The position numbers and the translations under genes were made by a program. The notes under the pieces are model-generated. The model worked only from the letters and a program-made list of their open reading frames with translations, did no database searches and was not told the DNA's origin. Source: Firmicutes bacterium UBA3910 (GTDB lineage Bacteria > Bacillota > Limnochordia > Darwinibacteriales > Darwinibacteriaceae). Taken from it: a DNA stretch of 32,568 nt. Positions 1 to 10,366 of the stretch are shown in pieces. How positions within the stretch are numbered: position 1 is the first letter of the stretch; each line of letters starts with the position of its first letter. The stretch is from contig DGFC01000039.1 of assembly GCA_002391465.1 (NCBI GenBank), positions 2,847 to 35,414 of the forward strand, given 5' to 3'.

Positions 1-1062
1 GTTGTGGAAGGTATGCAGTTTGACCGTGGTTATGTCTCCCATTACATGGTTACTGACCAGGAGCGCATGGAAGCTGTCCTGGATGAACCCTATATTCTAA
101 TCACTGATCGCAAGATCAGCGCCATTGCAGACATTCTCCCCATCCTGGAGAAAACAATGCAGGTTGGCAAACCCCTTGTAATTATTGCAGAAGATGTTGA
201 AGCTGAAGCTTTGGCAACTCTGGTACTTAACAAATTGAGGGGTACTCTCAATGTTGTGGCTGTTAAGGCTCCTGGCTTTGGCGATCGTCGCAAGGCTATG
301 CTCGAAGACATTGCTGTCGTAACCGGTGGTCAAGTAGTCAGTGAAGAGATGGGCCTCAAGTTGGAGAACACCACCCTTGAGATGCTCGGTCAAGCCCGTC
401 AGGTCCTGGTTACCAAAGAGGACACCACCATCGTGGACGGCAGAGGCAGCGCTGAAGCCATCTCCGGCCGCGTACAGCAGATCCGTGCCGAGATCGAAGA
501 GAGCACCTCTGATTACGACAGGGAGAAACTGCAGGAGCGCCTGGCAAAACTGGCAGGCGGCGTAGCAGTAATCCAAGTTGGTGCCGCAACCGAAACCGAA
601 CTGAAAGAGAAGAAACACCGCATTGAGGACGCCCTGTCCGCAACCCGTGCAGCAGTTGAGGAAGGTATCGTAGCTGGCGGCGGAACGATGCTCGTGGATG
701 CCATCGGCGTACTCGAAGGTATCGATGTGAACGGCGATGAAGGTACAGGCATCGCTATCGTACGCAGGGCCCTGGAAGCACCTCTCAAGATGATCGCAAC
801 CAATGCTGGCCTGGAAGGGGCCATCGTGGTTGAGAAAGTCAAGAACTCGCCCAAGGGTGTTGGCTTCGACGTTCTGAGCGAAGAGTACGTAGACATGGTA
901 GAAAAGGGTATTATCGACCCGGCCATGGTTACCAGAAGTGCTCTCCAGAACGCAGCCTCCATCGGTGCAATGCTCCTGACAACCGAGTGCTTGGTTGTTG
1001 ACAAGCCGGAAGAGGAACAGATGCCAAACCCAGGTATGGGCGGTATGGGCGGCATGATGTAA
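1..1062 (+). CDS. groEL: Chaperonin GroEL, 5'-truncated by the window edge
   Basis: Large subunit of the cytosolic ATP-dependent GroEL/GroES chaperonin. The reading frame is open from base 1 and begins within the apical-domain motif EGMQFDRGY. By comparison with the usual ~545-residue protein, roughly the first 190 residues lie upstream of the window. The 353 visible codons hold the apical domain, the second intermediate segment with [19 protein letters not shown] (its first Asp matches the ATPase Asp398 of E. coli), the equatorial domain and the flexible GGMGGMM tail. The tail shows the C-terminus is intact. A strong terminator follows 20 bases after the stop, so this is the last gene of its operon, presumably groES-groEL. 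The apparent GTG at base 4 is an internal codon, not a start. Identification is secure. Confidence 0.98.
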   Translation, partial: VVEGMQFDRGYVSHYMVTDQERMEAVLDEPYILITDRKISAIADILPILEKTMQVGKPLVIIAEDVEAEALATLVLNKLRGTLNVVAVKAPGFGDRRKAMLEDIAVVTGGQVVSEEMGLKLENTTLEMLGQARQVLVTKEDTTIVDGRGSAEAISGRVQQIRAEIEESTSDYDREKLQERLAKLAGGVAVIQVGAATETELKEKKHRIEDALSATRAAVEEGIVAGGGTMLVDAIGVLEGIDVNGDEGTGIAIVRRALEAPLKMIATNAGLEGAIVVEKVKNSPKGVGFDVLSEEYVDMVEKGIIDPAMVTRSALQNAASIGAMLLTTECLVVDKPEEEQMPNPGMGGMGGMM

Positions 1063-1082
1063 CAGAAACAAAATTGGTCTTT

Positions 1083-1107
1083 GACCCCGCGAAAGCGGGG
1101 TCTTTTT
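1083..1107 (+). terminator. Rho-independent terminator of groEL
   Basis: A perfect 8-bp stem GACCCCGC / GCGGGGTC (1083-1090 with 1095-1102) closes a GAAA tetraloop and is followed by five T residues (1103-1107). It separates groEL from the downstream nucleotide genes. Confidence 0.93.
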
Positions 1108-1195
1108 AACTTAACACCTGATTTACAAGGATTCGGCCGACTGGGTGGAGAAGGTAATTGCTGAATAATACTAAGAATTGGCGGGTGGGATCGCT

Positions 1196-1711
1196 GTGCA
1201 GGTGAAAGTGCTGATCAGTGCGGAGGAGATCAAGAAGCGAGTTCGGGAGATGGGAGAAGAGATCAGCCGTGATTACGCTGACAAGGAACTGGTGGTTGTG
1301 GGCATACTAAAGGGTGCCTTTATGTTTATGAGCGACCTAGTCCGGGAGATTTTAGTTCCCCTGGAAGTGGATTTTATGGCCACCTCGAGCTATGGGCATG
1401 CAACTAAAACATCTGGGGTGGTACGTCTTTTGAAAGACCTCGATACGCCCATTGAAGGTAGACATATTCTCATCGTGGAAGACATTGTCGACTCTGGCCT
1501 AACCCTTGCCTATCTGACCCAGCTGCTGCAGCCCCGCAAACCGGCCAGTATCAAAACCGCTGTGCTTTTGGACAAACCTGAGCGCAGGCGAAACGAATTT
1601 GAACCGGATTATGTTGGGTTTACCATTCCCGATGAATTTGTTATCGGTTATGGCTTAGACTACAACAACAAATTCCGGGAGCTGCCCTACGTAGGCTATG
1701 TGAGCGGCTAG
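1196..1711 (+). CDS. hpt: Hypoxanthine (guanine) phosphoribosyltransferase
   Basis: Purine salvage enzyme that joins hypoxanthine or guanine to PRPP, giving IMP or GMP in the cytosol. The hallmark PRPP-binding loop is seen as ILIVEDIVDSGLTL, with the two acidic residues followed by the DSG(L)T turn. The upstream LKGAFMFMSDLVR segment and the C-terminal DEFVIGYGLDYNNKFRELPYVG are typical of bacterial Hpt. The length of ~171 residues is normal. I chose the GTG at 1196 because GGGTGGGA (1183-1190) is well placed before it and the protein then begins close to the family start. An in-frame TTG at 1178 would add six residues but has no well-spaced ribosome-binding site. The gene lies 6 bases before the GMP synthase frame, so the two purine genes are probably co-transcribed. 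Confidence 0.94.
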   Translation: MQVKVLISAEEIKKRVREMGEEISRDYADKELVVVGILKGAFMFMSDLVREILVPLEVDFMATSSYGHATKTSGVVRLLKDLDTPIEGRHILIVEDIVDSGLTLAYLTQLLQPRKPASIKTAVLLDKPERRRNEFEPDYVGFTIPDEFVIGYGLDYNNKFRELPYVGYVSG

Positions 1712-1741
1712 ACTTTCATGGCCGAGACGGGAGGTTTTGCT

Positions 1742-2962
1742 TTGGAGTGTGTTTTTATAGTAGGTATGGAGCTTACCCGCGCCCAGCAGGTGGCTAAAGA
1801 AGTCCGGACAGCTGGTGTATTAAGCGAGATAGTGGCTGTAAAGGCTCTAGCGGAAGGGATAGAAGTACGCGAGCCCAAGGGGATCATTGCCGGGGATGGC
1901 CTCCCTGATGGTGTCGGGCTAGACCAGATTCCCCTGTGGCGGTTAGACGAAGTCCCTTTTCCCCCGGCCCAGTTAGAAAGCTTTCTGACTGAATGCGGTT
2001 GCGGCCGTACTTGGAATATGGAGAATTATCTAGAGGTGGCCCTACAGCAGGTGCGCAGACAGGTGGGGAGCGGCCGTGCCATATGCGGGCTAAGCGGCGG
2101 AGTGGATTCGGCCGTTGCGGCAGCGTTAGTGCACAAGGCGATTGGCTCTAATCTCACCTGTATTTACGTAGATCACGGCCTGATGCGTGCCGGGGAGAGT
2201 GAACAGGTAGTTCGGGTGTTCCGGCAGGAGCTTGGCATTCCCTTAGTCCATGTTCAAGCCCAGGACCGCTTTCTAGCCAAATTGGCGGGAATAGAGGATC
2301 CTGAGGAGAAGAGGAAGATAATAGGTACGGAGTTCATCCGGGTGTTTGAGGAAGAGGCGGCCCGGATTGGCGATGCGGCCTATCTGGTCCAGGGTACTCT
2401 CTATCCGGATGTAATAGAAAGCGGTGCCCAGGAGTCGGGGGTTTTCATAAAGAGCCATCATAACGTCGGTGGGCTGCCCGAACAGCTCAACTTGGAGCTG
2501 GTGGAACCGTTAGATATCCTCTTTAAGGATGAAGTGCGGGTCTTGGCCCAGACATTGGGCCTGCCGGATGAAATCACCTGGCGCCATCCCTTTCCAGGGC
2601 CTGGCCTGGCCATAAGGATAATCGGCGAAGTGACCAGGGAAAAACTAGAGATTTTGCGCCAGGCAGATGCCATTGCTATGGAAGAGATCAACCGTGCCGG
2701 GCTCTATCGCGAGATTTGGCAGGCGGCAGTTATTCTGACTAACATGCGTACTGTTGGGGTGTATCAAGGGGAGCGGACCTATGAGTATGTGGCTGCCCTG
2801 AGATGCGTGAACAGTACGGACGGGATGGAAGCGGATTGGAGCAGGGTTCCCCCTGAGGTCCTGGCTAGGATCAGCCGCCGAGTGTTGGCAGAAGTTAGGG
2901 GGATTAACCGGCTTGTCTATGACATTAGTGCTAAACCACCGGCAACCATTGAATGGGAGTAA
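1742..2962 (+). CDS. guaA: GMP synthase with intact ATP-PPase but deleted glutaminase core
   Basis: GMP synthase converts XMP to GMP using ATP and ammonia. The synthetase half is complete: P-loop SGGVDS (about residues 118-123), the IYVDHGLMR strand, [13 protein letters not shown] and the C-terminal dimerisation end [15 protein letters not shown]. The usual ~200-residue N-terminal class I glutaminase domain is only about 100 residues. Its first strand and helix remain (FIVG..., then [11 protein letters not shown] and [11 protein letters not shown], matching VRELGVYSEIV and PKGIILSGGPS of normal enzymes). The sequence then runs to the linker [14 protein letters not shown], with no GxCxGxQ nucleophile elbow and no His/Glu pair. 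It totals 406 residues versus ~510. The TTG at 1742 is preferred because GGGAGG (1729-1734) precedes it by 7 bases; an ATG at 1718 is possible. The enzyme should use free ammonia or a separate glutaminase. Confidence 0.93.
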   Translation: MECVFIVGMELTRAQQVAKEVRTAGVLSEIVAVKALAEGIEVREPKGIIAGDGLPDGVGLDQIPLWRLDEVPFPPAQLESFLTECGCGRTWNMENYLEVALQQVRRQVGSGRAICGLSGGVDSAVAAALVHKAIGSNLTCIYVDHGLMRAGESEQVVRVFRQELGIPLVHVQAQDRFLAKLAGIEDPEEKRKIIGTEFIRVFEEEAARIGDAAYLVQGTLYPDVIESGAQESGVFIKSHHNVGGLPEQLNLELVEPLDILFKDEVRVLAQTLGLPDEITWRHPFPGPGLAIRIIGEVTREKLEILRQADAIAMEEINRAGLYREIWQAAVILTNMRTVGVYQGERTYEYVAALRCVNSTDGMEADWSRVPPEVLARISRRVLAEVRGINRLVYDISAKPPATIEWE

Positions 2963-2978
2963 CTGAGGGGGTGGGACT

Positions 2979-3614
2979 TTGATTAGATATGATGAAAATG
3001 GGTTGGTGCCTGCAGTTATTCAAGACACCCAAGGACGGGTGCTCATGGTCGCCTATATGAACGATGAGGCATTCAACAAGACTCTGCAGACAGGCGAAAC
3101 GTGGTTTTACAGCCGCAGGCGCAAAGAGGTATGGAAAAAGGGTGCTGAGGCAGGTAATGTGCAGAAGGTACGCCGCATAACCGCCGACAGCGACCGTGAC
3201 GCTGTTCTTATCATTGTGGATCAGTATGGACATGGTGCCTGCGACGATAACAAGGAGGAGTACAGCTCTTTTCACAACCTAATCATGGCAGACGGCCCCG
3301 ATCCCAGTGACTTGCTGCCTAAGCGGGACACTCTGGGTTGGCTGTACGCAACCATCGAAGATAGGCGGCGGTCGCCCAAGGTAGGCTCGTATACGAACTA
3401 TCTGATGGAAAACGGGCTGGACAAGATTCTCAAATCCTTTGGCGAAGAAGCGACCGAAGTGGTTATTGCCGGTAAGAATGAACGGAAGGAAGAACTCATC
3501 TACGAGGTAAGTGACCTCCTGTATCACCTGTTGGTTCTGCTTGTGTATCGGGAAGTGAGCTTAGACGACATTTGGCGTGAACTTCAGGATCGTTCCAGCA
3601 CTTCCGGCCGATAA
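2979..3614 (+). CDS. hisIE: HisIE-type bifunctional protein with altered HisI metal site
   Basis: Resembles the fused phosphoribosyl-AMP cyclohydrolase / phosphoribosyl-ATP pyrophosphohydrolase of histidine synthesis. Residues 1-105 match HisI in layout (DENGLVPAVIQD, VLMVAYMNDEA, EVWKKGAEAGNVQ). However, the metal motif DCDxD reads DSDRD (70-74), and the ACHTGxxSCF motif is replaced by A87-C88-D-D-N-K-E-E-Y-S-S-F. Two of three conserved zinc cysteines are therefore Ser, and the His after the remaining Cys is Asp. The HisE half (~118-205) is canonical, with TLGWLYATIEDRR, GLDKILKSFGEEATEVVIA and ELIYEVSDLLYHLLVLL. The TTG start at 2979 follows GAGGGGGTGGGA. No other his gene is nearby; the neighbours are purine genes. 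HisE function is likely; HisI activity is doubtful. Confidence 0.88.
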   Translation: MIRYDENGLVPAVIQDTQGRVLMVAYMNDEAFNKTLQTGETWFYSRRRKEVWKKGAEAGNVQKVRRITADSDRDAVLIIVDQYGHGACDDNKEEYSSFHNLIMADGPDPSDLLPKRDTLGWLYATIEDRRRSPKVGSYTNYLMENGLDKILKSFGEEATEVVIAGKNERKEELIYEVSDLLYHLLVLLVYREVSLDDIWRELQDRSSTSGR

Positions 3615-3650
3615 AAAAAGACACCTCTCATTTGTGTGGGAGGTGTCTTT
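3613..3650. terminator. Bidirectional terminator between hisIE and sleB-like gene
   Basis: An 11-bp perfect stem, AAAGACACCTC (3617-3627) with GAGGTGTCTTT (3640-3650), has an A-run on its left and T residues on its right. It can therefore end the + strand hisIE transcript and the convergent minus-strand transcript, whose stop codon lies only 10 bases away. Confidence 0.88.
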
Positions 3651-3659
3651 AGTTGCCCG

Positions 3660-4370
3660 TTATTTGAAGAAGCGATGATTACCGATGGTAATGGTCGGTG
3701 TGCGGCTCCAGACCCAGGAGTTGGCACCCACTTTCTTCGGAGCGAAAAAGCCGGTGGCGCCCCGGGATGGATCCCAGCCTGCCAAGGCGTCTGCCACTGC
3801 GTTTTTCGCCGTCTCATTGGCCGGGGTTTTGATGGCGCCGTTCAGCACCGGTTCGTATTGGTAATACCTCCTACCTCCGGACACAACTACGTGGTTGATT
3901 ACCCCAGATAGGGTATCGGGGTAGTCTGGATGGAGCAGGCGGTTCAAAACGGTGGCAGCCACTGCCACTTGGCCCTCATAACTTTCCCCCTTAGCTTCCG
4001 CATGTACCAGTCGGGCGAAGAGATCGAGCTCGGCTGAGCTGAAGATCGGAGTGAGCTTAGCGGTTAAGGCCGTCTCTGATTTGCCTACTACCACTTTCTG
4101 CTGCCAGGGTTTGTAAAACTGGGTAGAAATCGATAGGGTGTATGTTCCTGGAGCCACGTCTTTGAACTGAAAGCTGCCGTTGGAAATCTGCACACTTTGA
4201 CCTCCCAGGGATGCTTTACCTTCCCAGAGGGGAAGACCCGACATGGAATCTTCGGCCGTGCCCACGACTGTACCCGATTGAACATTCGCAGGGGGATCCG
4301 GCAGGGGATTGTAACACCCGCTGAGAATTAGAGAAATGAGCAGAAGAACTAAAAGAACATGATTGCGCAA
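3660..4370 (-). CDS. Lipoprotein cell-wall hydrolase, SleB/Hydrolase_2 family
   Basis: Predicted exported lipoprotein. It has a hydrophobic signal peptide ending in lipobox LSGC, so Cys19 would be lipidated and anchor the protein to the membrane. Residues ~32-108 look like a beta-rich carboxypeptidase-regulatory-like/Ig-like domain (NGSFQFKDVAPGTYTLSIS). Residues ~112-236 match the SleB (Hydrolase_2) lytic domain, with LFARLVHAEAKGESYEGQVAVAATVLNR split across two segments, the conserved Glu125 in HAEAKGE, the NG-I-P-N segment, and the terminal WSRTPTITIGNHRFF. SleB enzymes cleave spore-cortex peptidoglycan during germination; relatives act in vegetative wall turnover. The TTG start is preceded on its own strand by GGAAGGGAG. 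It is the only minus-strand gene in the window, so it is a separate transcription unit. The specific role (germination or general autolysin) is inference. Confidence 0.88.
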   Translation of the reverse strand: MRNHVLLVLLLISLILSGCYNPLPDPPANVQSGTVVGTAEDSMSGLPLWEGKASLGGQSVQISNGSFQFKDVAPGTYTLSISTQFYKPWQQKVVVGKSETALTAKLTPIFSSAELDLFARLVHAEAKGESYEGQVAVAATVLNRLLHPDYPDTLSGVINHVVVSGGRRYYQYEPVLNGAIKTPANETAKNAVADALAGWDPSRGATGFFAPKKVGANSWVWSRTPTITIGNHRFFK

Positions 4371-4396
4371 AATGATTGCTCCCTTCCTTGCCAGGA

Positions 4397-4424
4397 TTGT
4401 AAGTAATTATCTACAGCTGATAAT
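4397..4424 (+). promoter_or_regulatory. Candidate sigma-A promoter for pcrA operon
   Basis: TTGTAA (4397-4402), a 16-base spacer and GATAAT (4419-4424), 5 of 6 bases matching the -10 consensus, lie 66 bases before the pcrA start in the divergent intergenic region. The -10 is one arm of an inverted repeat (AATTATC 4405-4411 with GATAATT 4419-4425), so a GATAAT element also reads on the minus strand. Predicted from sequence pattern only. Confidence 0.42.
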
Positions 4425-4489
4425 TCTCCCAGACTCAGGTTCTACCTCCTGGGAATGGGTGGAAACGCCCAGCTAAAAAGGGGAATGAG

Positions 4490-6643
4490 ATGGATTATTT
4501 GCAGAACTTAAATGAAAACCAGCGTCTGGCGGTTGAAACGGTTTATGGCCCTCTCCTGGTTGTGGCCGGTGCGGGCAGCGGCAAAACAAGGGTTTTGACC
4601 ACCAGAATTGTACACTTAATTGAAGCACACGAAGTGCCGCCTTGGCAGATCATGGCGGTTACCTTTACTAATAAAGCGGCGGATGAAATGCGGCAGAGGT
4701 TGGAGGAAATGGTGGGTCCACGGGCAGCGGAACTTGTGATCGGCACCTTCCATTCCATCTGTGTGCGCATTTTGCGGACAGAAAGCGTCTACAGCGGCTA
4801 CGGTTCCAACTTCCAAATCTTTGATCAAGCGGACCAGCTGCTGGTGATGAGGGAGTGCCTGAAGGAGCTCGACCTAGATCCGAAACGGCACGATCCAAGG
4901 CAGCTTTTGGGCGCTATCAGTCGGGCCAAGGACGAGTTGATTGGCCCCGAGGATTATCCCGTGACCCAGGGCGATTATTGGTCCAGTGTTGTATCCCGGG
5001 TATATGAGAAGTATCAGGGGAAACTGCGGGCAGCAAATGCCCTAGACTTTGACGATCTGATTATGGTTACGGTGCAGATGTTCCGCCAGCACAAGCATGT
5101 ACTGGAAAAATACCAGCGCAGGTTTGCCTATCTGCTGGTGGATGAGTATCAGGACACTAACATGGCCCAATACGTGCTTGTCCATCTTTTGGCTGAACGA
5201 AATGGGAATATCTGTGTTGTGGGTGATGAGGACCAGAGTATTTACGCCTTCCGTGGCGCTACAATCCGCAACATTCTAGAGTTTGAAAAGGATTTTCCCG
5301 GAGCGCGTATCATTAAACTAGAGGAGAATTACCGGTCCACGCAAGCCATTCTCAATGTGGCCAACTCGGTGATCAAAAACAACACGGAACGGCTCCCCAA
5401 AGAGCTGCGTACCAACAAACATGAGGGGGAAAAGGTAGTTCTCTTTCGGGCACCCACAGAGCGGGATGAAGCCCGTTTCATTGCCGAAACGGCCGCTGGT
5501 CTCTGCCGGGACGGGCGCTTTGCCTATAAAGACTTCGCCATACTTTATAGGACCCACGCCCTTTCCCGCGTTTTTGAGGAGGAGTTTATGCGGCAGGGGA
5601 TACCGTACCGCATTATCTCCGGAGTGCGCTTTTACGAACGGAAGGAGATTAAAGACCTTCTGGCTTATCTACAATTAATTGCAAACCCCCAGAACGATTT
5701 CGCCCTGCAGCGGATTATCAATGTTCCCAGGCGGGGCATAGGCGATGCCACGTTGGGGCGTTTAGCCCAGTATGGGGAGGAGGCGGGGCTTAGCCTGTAT
5801 GAGACCCTGTCCCAGCTGGATGGAGTTGTCGGTCTCGGAGCCCGCTTTAGGAACACCCTGGCCGGGTTTAGGGAAATGGTCGACACCTTTCGGAGCCAGG
5901 TGGGCCATTTGTCCCTGACTGAACTAACAGAACTGGTCTTACAGGAAAGCGGATATCTTCCCCAACTCGAGGCGCAGGGTGACGAAGATGCGAAGATGCG
6001 CATTGAGAATCTGCGGGAATTCCTGTCCGTAACCAAGCAGTTTGAGACTGAGGTGTCCCCCACCGATTTGGCCGCCTTCTTAGAACACGTGGCCTTGATT
6101 AGTGACGTGGACAGTTACGATCGGGATGCGGATGCGATAAGCATGATGACGGTACACGCCTCTAAGGGTCTGGAGTTTCCCGTTGTTTTCATAACCGGAC
6201 TGGAAGAGGGTATTTTCCCCCATTCCCTGTCCCTATTGGATGCGGCTGAGATTGAGGAAGAGCGGCGCTTGGCCTATGTGGGCATGACCAGGGCGGAAGA
6301 GCGGCTGTATCTAACGTGCAGTCAGCAGCGGACGCTCTATGGGGCAACGAAAATGAATCCACCCAGCCGTTTTTTGGAGGAAATAGATCCGGAGTATCTG
6401 GAGGAATGGGGTTCGTCCAATGCTTCGCTGAATCTAGCCGCCTTTATCCCCCCTGCTCAGCCGAAAGTAAAGGGTGCTGGCGGTCTGTACAAGGTGGGTG
6501 ACCGGGTGCGCCACGGAGTATGGGGTGAAGGCATGGTTGTTTCGGTTCGCCAGTCAGGCGATGATCAGCAGGTAAGTATCGCCTTTCCTGGCCGGGGCAT
6601 TAAGACTGTCATTGCTGAGTTGGCTCCTTTGACCAAGATCTAG
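4490..6643 (+). CDS. pcrA: ATP-dependent DNA helicase PcrA/UvrD
   Basis: Superfamily 1A 3'-5' helicase used in nucleotide excision repair, rolling-circle replication and removal of blocked polymerase or RecA. The motifs appear in order: Walker A AGAGSGKT (residues 26-33), VTFTNKAADEM (Ia), IGTFHSICVRIL, VDEYQDTN (Walker B), VVGDEDQSIYAFRGA (III), LEENYRST (IV), MMTVHASKGLEFPVVFI (V) and RRLAYVGMTRAEERLYL (VI). The C-terminal ~60 residues (KVGDRVRHGVWGEGMVVSV) form the Tudor-like fold that contacts RNA polymerase in PcrA. The length of 717 residues is normal. The ATG at 4490 follows AAAGGGGAATGAG. Its stop codon touches the first possible ATG of ligA, and this pcrA-ligA-gatCAB order is common in Gram-positive bacteria. 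Confidence 0.97.
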   Translation: MDYLQNLNENQRLAVETVYGPLLVVAGAGSGKTRVLTTRIVHLIEAHEVPPWQIMAVTFTNKAADEMRQRLEEMVGPRAAELVIGTFHSICVRILRTESVYSGYGSNFQIFDQADQLLVMRECLKELDLDPKRHDPRQLLGAISRAKDELIGPEDYPVTQGDYWSSVVSRVYEKYQGKLRAANALDFDDLIMVTVQMFRQHKHVLEKYQRRFAYLLVDEYQDTNMAQYVLVHLLAERNGNICVVGDEDQSIYAFRGATIRNILEFEKDFPGARIIKLEENYRSTQAILNVANSVIKNNTERLPKELRTNKHEGEKVVLFRAPTERDEARFIAETAAGLCRDGRFAYKDFAILYRTHALSRVFEEEFMRQGIPYRIISGVRFYERKEIKDLLAYLQLIANPQNDFALQRIINVPRRGIGDATLGRLAQYGEEAGLSLYETLSQLDGVVGLGARFRNTLAGFREMVDTFRSQVGHLSLTELTELVLQESGYLPQLEAQGDEDAKMRIENLREFLSVTKQFETEVSPTDLAAFLEHVALISDVDSYDRDADAISMMTVHASKGLEFPVVFITGLEEGIFPHSLSLLDAAEIEEERRLAYVGMTRAEERLYLTCSQQRTLYGATKMNPPSRFLEEIDPEYLEEWGSSNASLNLAAFIPPAQPKVKGAGGLYKVGDRVRHGVWGEGMVVSVRQSGDDQQVSIAFPGRGIKTVIAELAPLTKI

Positions 6644-8941
<2,298 letters not shown>

Positions 8942-8945
<4 letters not shown>

Positions 8946-10366
8946 GAAAAACTGCCGCGTTGTTGGAAAAGAGACAAATCTCAAGTGAGGAATTGGTCAA
9001 ACAGTATTTGACCAGGATCGAGGAGGCGGACCCCCAGATTAACGCCTTTATTACCTGCAGTGGGGAAGAAGCGCTAGCCCAGGCCCGGGATGCAGATCGG
9101 CGCCGGGCCCGGGGGGAAGCCCTTTCCCCTTGGGATGGTATACCCATTGCTGTGAAAGACAATATCTCCACCATGGGCTTACGTACAACCTGCGCCTCCA
9201 AGTTTTTGGCGGAGTATGTTCCCGTCTTTGATGCTGCCGTTGTGGAGAATGTGCGCAAGGCTGGTCTGCCCATTTTGGGCAAAACCAATCTGGATGAGTT
9301 CGCCATGGGTTCGTCCTCCGAATACTCCGCCTTTGGCGTGACTAAAAACCCCCACGACCTAGAGCGGGTTGCGGGGGGATCTAGCGGAGGTTCCGCTGCG
9401 GCGGTAGCTGCCGGTGAAGCACCGTGGGCCCTGGGTACAGATACAGGCGGTTCCATCCGCCAACCTGCTGCCTTCTGCGGCGTAGTTGGCCTAAAGCCGA
9501 CGTACGGCCGTGTATCCCGCTATGGGGTAGTTGCACTGGCCCCTTCCCTGGATCAGGTTGGACCGTTGGCGACTTGTGTGGAAGATGCTGCAATTCTGTT
9601 TTCCCTCTTAGCCGGCCCCGACCGGCGCGATGCCATTTCCAGTCAATCTAGACCCTTTTCCCTGCCCGAGTGGGACTTGGATTCGGTGCGCGGGCTTAGG
9701 GTAGGTGTGCCTAAGGAGTTTTTTGGTTCTGGGCTTAATCCAGAGGTGGAGCAGGCAGTGAACGCCTGTCTAGGGGAGCTTGAGCGCTTAGGGGCGCAGC
9801 TGCAGTCCATCTCCCTTTACACGAATGAATACGCCATCGAAACCTATTTGACGATTGTAACGGCGGAGGCGAGTTCGTGCTTGGCTCGCTTTGACGGTGT
9901 CCGCTACGGCAGGCGGGTAGAGGCGGCAGACAGCAACACCATGTTTGCCAAAAGCCGTGCGGCAGGTTTTGGTCCGGAGGTAAAGCGCCGCATTATGCTT
10001 GGTACATACGTCCTCAGTGCCAAACAATACAAACTCTTTTATGAGCAGGCCCAGAGAGTGCGGGCCTTGATTCAGCAGGATGTGGCCCAGGCGCTGAAAC
10101 AGGTGGATTTGATTGTGACTCCCACCACGCCCAATACCGCCTTTAAAATCGGAGAAAAACGCAATCCTTTAGAGATGTATCTTTCGGATTTATACACCGC
10201 ACTTGCGAATTTGAGTGGGATACCAGCCTTGAGCCTACCCTGCGGTAGGGACTCCCGGGGGCTTCCCATTGGTATTCAGTTCATGGGCCGCCATTTTGAA
10301 GAAGAACTGCTGTTTCAGGCAGCCTATGCAGTCGAGCAAACGCAGAGGAGGGGAGAAGATGCCTAA
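8942..10366 (+). CDS. gatA: Glutamyl-tRNA(Gln) amidotransferase subunit A
   Basis: Amidase-signature subunit that hydrolyses glutamine and passes ammonia to GatB. The catalytic Ser-cisSer-Lys triad is visible: Lys72 in IAVKDN, Ser147 in GGSSGGSAAAVAAG, and Ser171 in TDTGGSIRQPA, with the same mutual spacing as in characterised GatA. The C-terminal region (DLIVTPTTPNTAFKIG, GIPALSLPCG, GLPIGIQFMG) is also typical. It has 474 residues, slightly short at the N-terminus. The ATG at 8942 overlaps the gatC stop and the stop overlaps gatB by 8 bases, as expected for subunits of one complex made together. Confidence 0.97.

Noticed and set aside
97..1071. Long open frame antisense to groEL (324 codons)
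   Set aside because: It is a mirror of the codon pattern of groEL, has no recognisable motifs, and lies over a certain gene.
1108..1195. Search for a promoter before hpt
   Set aside because: No -35/-10 pair with acceptable spacing was found; the promoter for the hpt-guaA-hisIE group remains unidentified.
3636..3911. + strand frame of 91 codons opposite the SleB-like gene
   Set aside because: Begins in the terminator and is antisense to a recognised hydrolase domain; no motif or ribosome-binding site.
10269..10358. N-terminal extension of the gatB frame
   Set aside because: It lies within gatA, is unlike GatB, and the ATG at 10359 has a strong ribosome-binding site and the family's N-terminus.
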